From IMG/VR virus record IMGVR_UViG_3300044701_003987, positions 1 to 24,089 of that record: a DNA stretch of 24,089 nt; one strand, written 5' to 3'. Both the position numbers and the translations under genes were made by a program. The DNA is from a virus. A model generated the notes under the pieces. The model saw only the letters and a program-made list of their open reading frames with translations. It was not told the origin of the DNA and did not search any database. This document shows positions 1 to 6,944 of this stretch, piece by piece; within the stretch, counting starts at the first letter, position 1; each line of letters starts with the position of its first letter.

Positions 1-127
1 GGCGTCGGAGGCAGGTGCTCCGGCTGATCGGAGGCGTCGGAGGCAGGTGCTCCGGCTGATCGGAGGCGTCGGAGGCAGGTGCTCCGGCTGATCGGAGGCG
101 TCGGAGGCAGGTGCTCCGGCTGATCGG
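1..127. repeat. 32-bp tandem direct repeats, four copies
   Basis: Four head-to-tail copies of a 32-bp unit start at 1, 33, 65 and 97. The first three are identical over 32 bp and the last is missing its final base. Each unit begins GGCGTCGGAGGCAGGTGCTC and contains the inverted arms GTCGGAG and CTCCGGC around a 7-nt loop, so each copy could form a hairpin (one G-T pair). The array touches the window edge and may continue upstream. The unit is not a multiple of 3, and every + frame meets the TGA inside CTGATCGG, so it is not a + strand coding repeat. There are no spacers, so it is not CRISPR. Function is unknown; a protein-binding or packaging site is possible given the terminase gene about 660 bp downstream. 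Confidence 0.95.
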
Positions 128-276
128 CAACAGCGCAACAACCATCGACGAAATATAGGCACGTCAAAACCGGGGTTTAACCCCCACCCTCACCGGATCA
201 AAAAATAAAAAAACAAAATTACTAGCGTTTTCGGATCAAACTGCTATTTTTGTCCGTTGAAGGGGGCCAATTTTCC
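128..276. other. AT-rich non-coding leader upstream of first gene
   Basis: No convincing gene lies between the repeats and the first start codon. The stretch contains a perfect palindrome GGGGTTTAACCCC at 172-184, an A-rich tract at about 200-219, and a 9-bp direct repeat CGGATCAAA at 194-202 and 232-240. These could be regulator-binding sites in a promoter region for the rightward operon. I do not see a convincing -35/-10 pair at normal spacing, so no promoter is called. Confidence 0.4.
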
Positions 277-513
277 ATGAGATACCGATTCAGAATTTTC
301 GTTGGTGTCAACGGTCAGTATTATGTGACTCTTCGTCACGTGAATGGTCAGAGTTTGATGACCAGTGAGGGGTATGTTCGTCGCGAGTCTGCGATGGAGA
401 TGGTGAAGAACTTGGTGGACGGCATGCGTGATATGTCGTTTTTGAAGGAAGGTTTGGCGACGGAGGAGATTTTGTCTACTTACGTTGAGTTGGACGACTC
501 TGTTGCGAAGTGA
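277..513 (+). CDS. DUF1508/YegP-like small protein
   Basis: 78 residues from ATG 277. AGGGGG at 261-266 gives a good ribosome site, preferred over the upstream in-frame TTG at 250. The pattern of a short beta-rich start, NGQYYVTL, then NGQSLMTSEGY and a following helix with a Ser-Ala pair matches the DUF1508 (YegP) fold, a small beta-beta-alpha domain found in bacteria and some phages. Only one copy of the motif is present, whereas YegP itself carries two. Biochemical function of the family is not established. It is the first gene of the rightward block. The family assignment is from motif recognition only. Confidence 0.7.
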   Translation: MRYRFRIFVGVNGQYYVTLRHVNGQSLMTSEGYVRRESAMEMVKNLVDGMRDMSFLKEGLATEEILSTYVELDDSVAK

Positions 514-526
514 AGGGCGGTGTATT

Positions 527-703
527 GTGAAGCGGATGACTTTTGTTGTGGAATTTTTGGTGGATCATGTGACCAGTGAGGGCGCCGAGATGTTGGTATC
601 GAAGGCGTTGCTGAAGATGAGCACTGGGAAGGTGAATGTGATTGGTTTCCAGAATGCTGATGAGCCCTCAGCGGACGCTGAAGTGGGGTCTGTGACCGAG
701 TGA
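527..703 (+). CDS. small hypothetical protein
   Basis: 58 residues. The start is taken as GTG 527 because AAGGGCGG at 513-520 sits at ideal distance. ATG 536 is the alternative and would remove three residues. The protein begins with a short hydrophobic strand (MTFVVEFLVDHV), then TSEGAEMLVSKALLKM, a likely helix, and ends in an acidic tail. The stop overlaps a following ATG (TGATG at 701-705). By position it could be expected to be a terminase small subunit, but it is too short and has no visible helix-turn-helix, so no function is assigned. Confidence 0.6.
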   Translation: MKRMTFVVEFLVDHVTSEGAEMLVSKALLKMSTGKVNVIGFQNADEPSADAEVGSVTE

Positions 704-798
704 TGGCTGATGGAGTTCCTGCCTCGGAGATATGGAGAGCCCCGTACGGTTACGCGCCCGTAGCACAGGAATGCAGGCAGGGATTTTATGTCGTTTGA
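703..798 (+). CDS. possible 31-residue coupled ORF before terminase
   Basis: An ATG overlaps the preceding stop (TGATG). The frame stays open for 31 codons and ends at TGA 796-798, inside the first codons of the terminase gene, whose ATG is at 788. The peptide starts MADGVPASEIWRAPYGYAPV. Support is only the overlapping start and stop and the lack of a gap. It may be a leader that keeps ribosomes moving into the terminase gene, or it may not be translated as a functional protein. Confidence 0.3.
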   Translation: MADGVPASEIWRAPYGYAPVAQECRQGFYVV

Positions 799-2209
799 TG
801 TCAGTGATACTCAGTGGAAGTTGTTGAGTTGCAGCACGGACTGGTGTTTGTTTGGGGGTGCGGCTGGTGGTGGGAAAAGTTATGCGTTGATACTGGACAT
901 GCTGAGGCATTGTCAGGGTCCGACAGGTCATCGGGACTTTCGTGGGAGTTTGTGGCGGCGTAGTTTTCCGCAGTTGAGTCAGCCCGGTGGTTTGATTGAC
1001 AGTACGAAGTCGGTTTACTGTCAGTTTGGTGCTAAGTACAACCACACGTCGAGCGAGCACAGGTTTCCGTGTGGTGCGAAGGTGAGTTTGAATACGCTGC
1101 AGAACGAGCGGGACATTGAGGGTTATCTTGGAGCGCAGTTTGACGCGATCGGGATTGATGAGGCGAACCAGTTTTCGCAGAAGAACGTGTTGTTTTTGTG
1201 GGGTCGATGCAGATCCAAGTCTGGTATTCGTCCGACGTTGCGTATGAGCACGAATCCGGACAGGGATTCGTGGTTGTTTCCGGTGGTCCAGTGGTATTTG
1301 GACGGTGATGGGTATCCGGACAGGGACAAGGTCGGGGCGATCCGGCATTTTCGGGTCGAGGACGGCCGGTTTCAGTGGTATTCGGAGCCTCAGTACGATG
1401 AGACTGGGGAGAAGTGCAGCAACAGTTTCACGTTTATTCCGTCGATGTTGTCGGACAACAAGCATTTGATGTCGAGTGACCCGGCGTACAGGCAGCGGTT
1501 GCTGCAGTTGCCGACGCAGGAGCGAGAGCGGTTTCTGCATGGCTCGTGGCTGGCGAGCAGCAAGACGGACGTGGAGTGGCCGCGAGAGCTGTTCATGGAC
1601 GTGACGATCGGTTACGAGTCGTGGCCTCGTCCGGAGCAGATAACGGACAGCGTGAGGATGTTTGCGGTGGACCCGAGTAAGGGTCGGAGTGAGCGGAAGG
1701 GGGACTACTCGTCGATCTGTTGCCTGATGCAGACGCGGGAGTTGAAGTATATCGACGCGGACCTCGCGCGTCGGCCTCCGGGGCAGATTGTGGAGGACCT
1801 GTTTCGGTTTTGCGACGATCCGATGCACCGGATCCGGTCTGGAGACTTGGTTGGGATGGAGGCGACGGCGTTTCAGGAGGTGATGCAGAATTTGGTGATG
1901 CAGTATGCTGTGGACCATCCGGAGATGGCGTTGTCGAAGTATTTGATGGCTGGTAACGTGCTGATTCCGGTGAAGGACATGCTGAAGAAAGAGATGCGGA
2001 TCCGGAGGCTGGACGGGCCGTTGAAGCGGCGTGAGATGCGTTTCATGGACAACCCGGGGACTCAGTTGCTGCTGAGTCAGTTGAGGAATTTTGACGGCAT
2101 CCCGGGCGAGGGGAAGCACGATGATGGTCCGGACAGTCTGGATATGTGCCAGAACCTGCCGGTGTATTTGGATCGGTACTACGAGGACTTGAGGGAGGGG
2201 CGACGATGA
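788..2209 (+). CDS. terL: phage terminase large subunit
   Basis: 473 residues, a normal length for TerL. This is the packaging motor: it cuts concatemeric DNA and pumps it into the prohead through the portal using ATP. The N-terminal ATPase has Walker A GGAAGGGKS at residues 23-31 and Walker B IGIDEA at 121-126 (D124, E125). MSTNPDRDS around 153-161 fits the coupling motif. The C-terminal RNase H-like nuclease shows FAVDPSKG (D295), VGMEAT (E358) and KHDDGPDSLD (D446/D449), the expected acidic set. ATG 788 follows the AGGCAGGG ribosome site. The stop overlaps the next gene as ATGA. No clear small subunit lies upstream in the window. Confidence 0.95.
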   Translation: MSFDVSDTQWKLLSCSTDWCLFGGAAGGGKSYALILDMLRHCQGPTGHRDFRGSLWRRSFPQLSQPGGLIDSTKSVYCQFGAKYNHTSSEHRFPCGAKVSLNTLQNERDIEGYLGAQFDAIGIDEANQFSQKNVLFLWGRCRSKSGIRPTLRMSTNPDRDSWLFPVVQWYLDGDGYPDRDKVGAIRHFRVEDGRFQWYSEPQYDETGEKCSNSFTFIPSMLSDNKHLMSSDPAYRQRLLQLPTQERERFLHGSWLASSKTDVEWPRELFMDVTIGYESWPRPEQITDSVRMFAVDPSKGRSERKGDYSSICCLMQTRELKYIDADLARRPPGQIVEDLFRFCDDPMHRIRSGDLVGMEATAFQEVMQNLVMQYAVDHPEMALSKYLMAGNVLIPVKDMLKKEMRIRRLDGPLKRREMRFMDNPGTQLLLSQLRNFDGIPGEGKHDDGPDSLDMCQNLPVYLDRYYEDLREGRR

Positions 2210-2382
2210 CGTGCAGAGGTTGCGGCCGGAAGAACCCGATTGATGAGGCGATTGAGGAGGCGGAGTTGACTCGGAGTTGGGTGGCTTCGATGAGTTGGGT
2301 GGCGGTACTGGCGTATCCGGGTGTGATGCTTGGGTGTGTCCGGGTGGTGGAGGCTCCCGGAATAGTGTTGGACGTGTGCTGA
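2206..2382 (+). CDS. small CxxC protein with hydrophobic segment
   Basis: 58 residues from ATG 2206, which overlaps the terminase stop (ATGA). GAGGGAGGGG at 2191-2200 is a very strong ribosome site. The protein opens MTCRGCGRKN, a CxxC as in a half zinc ribbon, then an acidic helix and a largely hydrophobic stretch (about residues 24-46, SWVASMSWVAVLAYPGVMLG) that may span a membrane or pack in a protein interface. It sits between terminase and portal genes, so a role in packaging or head assembly is possible but not shown. The 58-nt gap that follows contains a small hairpin, GTCTG-CCTC-CAGAC, at 2393-2406. Confidence 0.65.
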   Translation: MTCRGCGRKNPIDEAIEEAELTRSWVASMSWVAVLAYPGVMLGCVRVVEAPGIVLDVC

Positions 2383-2440
2383 ATTGGTGATAGTCTGCCT
2401 CCAGACGGTACTTTGAGGGTATTTGCGTGAGGGGACGGCG

Positions 2441-4018
2441 ATGTCTGTTGGCGGATTTGGTCAGGTTCAGACTCTTGGGACGTCGTTGGAGTTGTTGTAT
2501 GTCGAGTTGACGAAGAGTGCGCAGAAGATTCTGGAGGAACTGGGGACCAGTTGCGGGTCTTCGGGCGGGATGGACGACCGGGACGTGCCGGGGGGCGAGG
2601 ATCCGTTTGAGGCTGCGACGATCGACGACGTTCGGGAGATGCTGGCGACCGGAGAGAGTCTGGCGATCACGCCGTGGGGTGGGAACGCGACCGAGAACCG
2701 GATGTTTTACACGGTGGACACGGGGCACAACTATGCGGTGAAGCCTCGGAACGGTGAGATCGACAGTGAGTCGGTGAAGCGGGTTGAAGCGTTCCTGAAG
2801 ATCTGGCGGGACGAGAACGACTGGGCATCGCGTCAGGGTGAGGTGTCGCTGCGGGTGGACAAGCATGGTGAGTGCTTCGACCTGCTGTATTACGATGAGG
2901 ACGGGCTGCTGCGGACGTCGTTTGTGGAGCCGTCCGACTTGGAGGAAGACCCTCTGAGCCCGTATTTCAACGATGCGGAGTCTGACAGGCCGTTCATCGA
3001 GAATCTGGGCATTCGGCGGACGAACGACATCCGGAACCGTGACGTTGCGATGTTTGTGGACGGCGGCGGCGCCGGGAAGTGGATCGGTGACTTCCGGTAT
3101 CACTCCCGGCGTGGTGGTGTGGCGAACTGGGCGGCGTTTTCGCCGGATCTGCGGTGTTTGGTGAACTATCGTCGGCGGAATGTGCTTTCGGTGGATCCCC
3201 GGGGGCTGACGTTTTTCTGGCCGGTGCGACAGGAGTTGCGATGGGCGAAGACGTTGCTCAGCAATCTGATGCGGATATCGTCGTTTCAGGCCAGTTTTGG
3301 GGCGATCAGGACGATTTCGCAGGCGGTTGGTCCGGATGCGGTGCGGACGTTTCTGGCGTCGAACCAGACGGGCCGGAAGGACGCGGCGCCGGAGCAGATG
3401 GGCTTCCCTGCTCCGTCAGTGGTGACGGTGCCGAGCACTGTTCGGTACGAGTTCCCGGAGACGGGGGCTGGACAGTCGAACCATATCGAGGTTCTGGTCC
3501 AGTTACTACGGGCGTGCGCAGCGGGGATGAAGGTTCCTGAGTTTATGCTGACGGCGAACGTGAGCGAGGGGAATTTCGCGAGCACTTTGGTCAGCGAGGG
3601 TCCGTTCCACAAGGCGATGCGTCGGAACCAGGATCAGATGATTCGCGAGGATATGCTGATCATCAATCAGGCGATGCTCTACGCTGCTGAGAGCGGGAAT
3701 TTTGACCTAACGGTTGCGGATGTCAACGCCGTGTTTCTGGACGTCAAAGCACCTCGGGTTCAGACGCGGAACCGTATGGAGGACTTTGAGATCGGGAAGG
3801 CGTTGTGGGAGGGCGGACTGCTGGACGGCAAGACTCTGATGGCTCAGGAGAGTTACGACTTTGATCAGGCTCAGCAGCAGTTGAAGGTGGAGAGGGCGAA
3901 CGAGATTCCGCCTCCGATGATTATGAACGTGCAGCAACCGGGACCGGCGGCGGATCCGAAGAGTGATCCGATGAAGGAGCCCGGGGTGTCGAAGGGTGAT
4001 CCGACAAAAAGTGCGTGA
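2441..4018 (+). CDS. phage portal protein
   Basis: 525 residues from ATG 2441, chosen because GAGGGG at 2429-2434 lies 6 nt upstream; an upstream in-frame start at 2423 has no such site. Portals form the dodecameric ring at the head vertex through which DNA enters and to which connectors and tail attach. Support is position directly after TerL and before protease and capsid, usual portal length, an alpha/beta core, and a C-terminal half with MKVPEFMLTANVSEGNFAST followed by a long helical region, as in portal crown and clip regions. The C-terminus is rich in Pro, Lys and Asp and probably disordered. I cannot place it in a specific portal subfamily by eye. Confidence 0.85.
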   Translation: MSVGGFGQVQTLGTSLELLYVELTKSAQKILEELGTSCGSSGGMDDRDVPGGEDPFEAATIDDVREMLATGESLAITPWGGNATENRMFYTVDTGHNYAVKPRNGEIDSESVKRVEAFLKIWRDENDWASRQGEVSLRVDKHGECFDLLYYDEDGLLRTSFVEPSDLEEDPLSPYFNDAESDRPFIENLGIRRTNDIRNRDVAMFVDGGGAGKWIGDFRYHSRRGGVANWAAFSPDLRCLVNYRRRNVLSVDPRGLTFFWPVRQELRWAKTLLSNLMRISSFQASFGAIRTISQAVGPDAVRTFLASNQTGRKDAAPEQMGFPAPSVVTVPSTVRYEFPETGAGQSNHIEVLVQLLRACAAGMKVPEFMLTANVSEGNFASTLVSEGPFHKAMRRNQDQMIREDMLIINQAMLYAAESGNFDLTVADVNAVFLDVKAPRVQTRNRMEDFEIGKALWEGGLLDGKTLMAQESYDFDQAQQQLKVERANEIPPPMIMNVQQPGPAADPKSDPMKEPGVSKGDPTKSA

Positions 4019-4071
4019 TTTGGGAAAAATGTTTTGGTGGGACAGGATCCTCGTTTAGAAAAGGATGCGTC

Positions 4072-4161
4072 ATGTGCAATTGCTGGAAGAACAAAAAGCC
4101 AAAACCACCGGCGTTACCGCCGGCAACAACGGGCGCAGGTTCAAACGGGAACACGAAATGA
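4072..4161 (+). CDS. 29-residue Cys/Lys/Pro peptide coupled to protease gene
   Basis: ATG 4072 is 7 nt downstream of AAAAGGA (4059-4065), the best ribosome site in this gap. The frame runs MCNCWKNKKPKPPALPPATT to a TGA at 4159-4161 that overlaps the protease ATG at 4158 (ATGA). The site therefore serves this small frame, and the protease gene, which has only a weak site of its own, would be translated by coupling. The peptide is basic, Pro-rich and begins with CxC, like several other proteins in this window. It could be a genuine small protein or a translational leader. Confidence 0.55.
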   Translation: MCNCWKNKKPKPPALPPATTGAGSNGNTK

Positions 4162-5054
4162 GCGATCTGTTTACCTCGGATGCGTTTGAGCAGGTGGATG
4201 TCACTGAAGCAGAGACCGGCGTATTGAAGAACGTGAAGCTGCTGGGACTGCGATCGAAGAATCGAAGAACGTACGACACTGATGGCGTGCGGCGGACGGC
4301 GGCTTCGAAGTTGACCGGCGCGAGGATCTTTCTTGATCATCCCGATGAACCGAACAAGACTCGGCGATATTCCGATTCTTTTGGTGCTGTCGAGAGCGTC
4401 GAGTACCGGAGCGGGCAGGGGTGGTTTGGGACGATCAAATACAATCCGGAGCATCCGCTGGCAAAGAAGTTTGCGTGGGACGTCCGGAATGTCCCAAAGA
4501 CCTTTGGGATGAGTATCAACGCTGTTGCGAAGTTTGGTTCGCGGAACTCTGACGGCGACGTGGTTGTCGAATCTCTGGAGGAGATTCGTTCTGTTGATGT
4601 GGTGACTCGCCCCGGCACTGCTGAGGGCATTTTTGAGGAAGAGGATATGACGAAGCCAGGCGAATCTGCTGTGGATGCAGAGAAGGATGCTCTGATGGCA
4701 CAGTTGAAAGAGGCTCAGGAATCTCTCGCAGCTCTTCAGCGTGACGCTGCAGCCCAGAAGGAGCGAGCGGCGGTTACGGAGTCGTTTTCTGCGACGATGA
4801 AGGACATGCCGATCCCTGCTGATCTGCAGAAGGAGATTGTCGAGTGTGCCTGTCAGATGGCTGGCGACACTCGTGACAGGTTCAACGGCCTGCTGGCGAA
4901 GATGGGTCCGTTGTTCAAGTCTGTCGACGACAGCGAACTGGACGATACGGGTGTGAGCCCTGCTGCTGAAGAGTCTGAGAAGCCAGCGCCCCGTGTTGGG
5001 AGCGGCGGTCGGAAGGGTGGGTACAGCCTGCTCGAAAGCCTTGGCCTGAAGTGA
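4158..5054 (+). CDS. prohead protease fused to scaffold
   Basis: 298 residues from ATG 4158, coupled as ATGA to the upstream small frame; the longer frame from ATG 4065 lacks a spaced ribosome site. The first about 160 residues resemble prohead serine proteases: KNVKLLGLRSKNRRTYD, then LDHPDEP with candidate catalytic His61, TFGMSINAVA with Ser119, and RSVDVVTRPGT with Asp147. Such proteases cut scaffold and capsid delta domains during maturation. Residues about 164-240 are a charged, Ala/Glu/Gln-rich coiled coil typical of scaffolds, and the tail is Gly/Lys-rich. The gene sits between portal and capsid genes, as expected. The catalytic assignment is by motif spacing, not by alignment. Confidence 0.85.
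   Translation: MSDLFTSDAFEQVDVTEAETGVLKNVKLLGLRSKNRRTYDTDGVRRTAASKLTGARIFLDHPDEPNKTRRYSDSFGAVESVEYRSGQGWFGTIKYNPEHPLAKKFAWDVRNVPKTFGMSINAVAKFGSRNSDGDVVVESLEEIRSVDVVTRPGTAEGIFEEEDMTKPGESAVDAEKDALMAQLKEAQESLAALQRDAAAQKERAAVTESFSATMKDMPIPADLQKEIVECACQMAGDTRDRFNGLLAKMGPLFKSVDDSELDDTGVSPAAEESEKPAPRVGSGGRKGGYSLLESLGLK
4647..5054 (+). CDS. nested in-frame scaffold protein (internal start)
   Basis: Inside the protease-scaffold gene, ATG 4647 (Met164) is preceded by GAGGAA at 4635-4640 with 6-nt spacing, a good ribosome site exactly at the domain boundary. The 135-residue product would be the coiled-coil scaffold alone, MTKPGESAVDAEKDALMAQL onward. This matches the lambda C/Nu3 arrangement, in which the scaffold is made in excess from an internal start in the protease gene. 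The purine-rich run also encodes acidic residues (FEEEDM), so it could be a coincidence of coding. Confidence 0.55.
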   Translation: MTKPGESAVDAEKDALMAQLKEAQESLAALQRDAAAQKERAAVTESFSATMKDMPIPADLQKEIVECACQMAGDTRDRFNGLLAKMGPLFKSVDDSELDDTGVSPAAEESEKPAPRVGSGGRKGGYSLLESLGLK

Positions 5055-5083
5055 TTTCGCGTTTTTGATTGGAGAGAGCAGAG

Positions 5084-5614
5084 ATGCCACAGTGTTTTGA
5101 TTGCATGTATCAGCAGGGGCACACGGGGAACGGCCAGATCGAAGTTCGGTCGATGGGCGTCCCTGATCCCGCTGTCGACATTTGCCCCGGGGACTTTTTG
5201 ACGTCCACGGATCCTGTTGCCGGCGTGAAAGAGGCCGCGCTGATTTCGACGGTGGCTTGGGATACCGACCTCGCAACGACTCAGGAAGCTGCGAAGCTGG
5301 TGTTTGAGGGCGTTTCCGCACAGGAATACGACGACAACGCCTGCATCGAACAGCCGGACTGTCTTCCGTACTGGAAGTACCGTCAGGGGACTGGTTTCGC
5401 ACGATCTTACGAGATTGTGGACACCTCTGGTGTTGCGGCTCCGACGACTTGGCTGGAAGGTCAGGGATTCACGTTCGGCAAGAATGCGTCTTCGAACGCA
5501 CTTGTGAACAACAAGATCCAGAAGACCGACGTTGCTGAGTTGATCGTGTTTCGAGCGATTGCGAGCAGCGGCGTGACGGCACAGGGTCGTGCGATGGTTG
5601 AGTTTGCTGACTGA
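5084..5614 (+). CDS. probable head decoration or capsid-stabilising protein
   Basis: 176 residues from ATG 5084; GGAGAGAG just upstream supports this over the in-frame TTG at 5069. Its position between the protease/scaffold and the major capsid gene is where lambda-like phages encode decoration proteins. The sequence is beta-rich and Gly/Ala-rich with no helix bundles (for example EAALISTVAWDTDLATTQEA and the end VTAQGRAMVEFAD). It starts MPQCFDCMYQQG, with a CxxC, and has five cysteines. It is longer than lambda gpD (about 110 residues). Function rests on gene order; no family was recognised. Confidence 0.55.
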   Translation: MPQCFDCMYQQGHTGNGQIEVRSMGVPDPAVDICPGDFLTSTDPVAGVKEAALISTVAWDTDLATTQEAAKLVFEGVSAQEYDDNACIEQPDCLPYWKYRQGTGFARSYEIVDTSGVAAPTTWLEGQGFTFGKNASSNALVNNKIQKTDVAELIVFRAIASSGVTAQGRAMVEFAD

Positions 5615-5618
5615 TTGT

Positions 5619-5657
5619 CTTCTCGGTCTGTTTCGTGATTTTTTTGGCCGAGAGGCC
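5619..5657 (+). promoter_or_regulatory. structured leader before major capsid gene
   Basis: Two mutually exclusive RNA hairpins can form. One pairs 5619-5626 with 5648-5655 (8 bp, one G-U) around a 21-nt loop. The other is GGCC-GAGA-GGCC at 5646-5657, a stem capped by a GNRA-type tetraloop, ending 1 nt before the GGAG ribosome site at 5659-5662. The T-run at about 5638-5645 comes before the second stem, so this is not an intrinsic terminator on the + strand. It may stabilise the capsid mRNA or tune its translation. Confidence 0.35.
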
Positions 5658-5668
5658 TGGAGTGAGTT

Positions 5669-6865
5669 ATGCCAAAGCGTGAATTGACGCAGAAACTGAT
5701 CGGTGAGATCAAGCGTCACGGTGATGTGGCTCTGGAGCAGTTTGATCAGGCGATGGAGTCGAAGTCCATCGGTTGGAAGGATATCGACGTCAATGCTATT
5801 CTTGAGCATGACTTCGGCCCTGACCATCGTGGCAAGTTGACGCGACTGGGTGACGACGCGATTGAAGCGATCATCACCAGCGGCGTCTTCAACAAGATGA
5901 TCCCGAAGGTCATCCGGACTGCCTTGGCGGAGAACCCGAAAGAGCAGTACAAGATGTCCAACCTCGTCCCTGTTGAGACGAAGGGCGAGTGCGAAGACGC
6001 CTACGAGGACCACGGTGTGTTCTCTGACCCGCAGGTCGAAGAAGTCTGCGAGCTGGAGAAAGGCCCTTCGTTTGGCGTGGCTACGGACTTTATGCGGCAC
6101 CCGAAAGGGAAGCAGGCTGCGTTGAGTCTGGAGTTTACTCGCGAGGCACTGTGCCGCGACCCGAACGGGTTCATCCTGCAGCAGGTCCCGAAAATCGCGG
6201 ACGCCCACAACGAGTACAAGGAGAACAAGATCCTTGACACGTTTATTGGGTATCTGCCGACCTTCAATCGGTCTGGCACGGCGTACAACACGTACTACGA
6301 AGCCGGGACGGCAACTCCGTTTCCGAATGGTGGTCCGTGGGTGAATGCGGCTGCGAACGATTTCCTTTGCAGCAACGACCTGCAGGACATCCGGAACATG
6401 ATTTACGACCATCGTGACATGGTTCACGGTCGTCCGATCATCATGCCGACTGACAACCTGACTGTCGTGACGAGCCGGCAGAACGCCGACCGCATTCGTC
6501 CTCTATTGCTGGCGACGGCGATTGAGAATGATGCGGCGTGTAGTGGTGGCGAGACTCGGAAGTACATCATGACGGCGGAAGTGGCCAACGGCATGACGTT
6601 CGACCTGCAGTGGTATCAGCGGTTTGTTGATCGCATCAAACTGCGGTACAGCGTGAGTGACGCGGTTGCTCAGCAGTGGTGGTGGACTGGCCGGATTCCT
6701 GAGTTCATCCACTGGGTGTCTCAGATCAGTCCGACCGTCACTCGATGCCCTCTCGGGGCAGAAGAGTGCAAGCGACGAATTGTCGCAGTTTACAGCAGCC
6801 TGAGCAAAGGTTATGCTTACATCGTGAACCCGTACGCGGGTATGATGTTGGTGCCCACCGACTGA
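5669..6865 (+). CDS. major capsid protein
   Basis: 398 residues from ATG 5669 with GGAG at 5659-5662. Support is its place after portal, protease/scaffold and decoration genes, typical length, and sequence character: a charged helical N-terminus (residues 1-50) that could act as a delta/scaffold domain, then an alpha/beta body with KMSNLVPVETKGE, a long central spine-like helix region (KIADAHNEYKENKILDTFIG), HGRPIIMPTDNLTVVTS as in HK97-fold A-domains, and an end GYAYIVNPYAGMMLVPTD. It forms the icosahedral shell. A strong terminator directly follows, which fits a need for high, separately controlled expression. The HK97 fold is inferred from context and pattern. Confidence 0.87.
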   Translation: MPKRELTQKLIGEIKRHGDVALEQFDQAMESKSIGWKDIDVNAILEHDFGPDHRGKLTRLGDDAIEAIITSGVFNKMIPKVIRTALAENPKEQYKMSNLVPVETKGECEDAYEDHGVFSDPQVEEVCELEKGPSFGVATDFMRHPKGKQAALSLEFTREALCRDPNGFILQQVPKIADAHNEYKENKILDTFIGYLPTFNRSGTAYNTYYEAGTATPFPNGGPWVNAAANDFLCSNDLQDIRNMIYDHRDMVHGRPIIMPTDNLTVVTSRQNADRIRPLLLATAIENDAACSGGETRKYIMTAEVANGMTFDLQWYQRFVDRIKLRYSVSDAVAQQWWWTGRIPEFIHWVSQISPTVTRCPLGAEECKRRIVAVYSSLSKGYAYIVNPYAGMMLVPTD

Positions 6866-6891
6866 TCAGGCGGACTGACAACAGTCTTTCG

Positions 6892-6926
6892 GAAACGGCG
6901 GTGGGTTCATCGCCGTTTCTTTTTTT
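6892..6926 (+). terminator. intrinsic terminator after capsid gene
   Basis: A perfect 9-bp stem, GAAACGGCG at 6892-6900 and CGCCGTTTC at 6911-6919, has a 10-nt loop and is followed by seven Ts at 6920-6926. It is a textbook rho-independent terminator 27 nt after the capsid stop codon. With no obvious promoter in the 18 nt before the next gene, connector and tail genes probably depend on read-through or antitermination. Confidence 0.92.
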
Positions 6927-6944
6927 GGCGTAGAAAGAGACAGA

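Noticed and set aside
1-127. CRISPR array
   Set aside because: The copies are contiguous with no spacers and no cas genes are present.
1-145. Minus-strand frame from ATG at 145 running through the 32-bp repeats out of the window
   Set aside because: It is open because the repeat has no reverse stop codons in any frame, but there is no ribosome site and the peptide is low-complexity. It cannot be judged without upstream sequence.
2393-2406. Hairpin GTCTG-CCTC-CAGAC before the portal gene as a terminator
   Set aside because: Only 5 bp and not followed by a T-run, so at most a minor mRNA structure.
668-3103. 811-codon open frame on the minus strand opposite terminase and portal genes
   Set aside because: It is Arg/Pro/His/Leu/Thr-rich low-complexity sequence with no motif, lies antisense to two well-supported genes, and can be explained by the G/T-biased codon use of the + strand, which lacks codons that make reverse stops.
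3154-3540. 128-codon + strand frame inside the portal gene
   Set aside because: Gly/Asp/Val-rich shadow of the portal reading frame, with no gap for it and no ribosome site.
3921-6427. Two long minus-strand frames (3921-5402, 493 codons; 4853-6427, 524 codons)
   Set aside because: Same character as above and antisense to protease, decoration and capsid genes; no start context or motif supports them.
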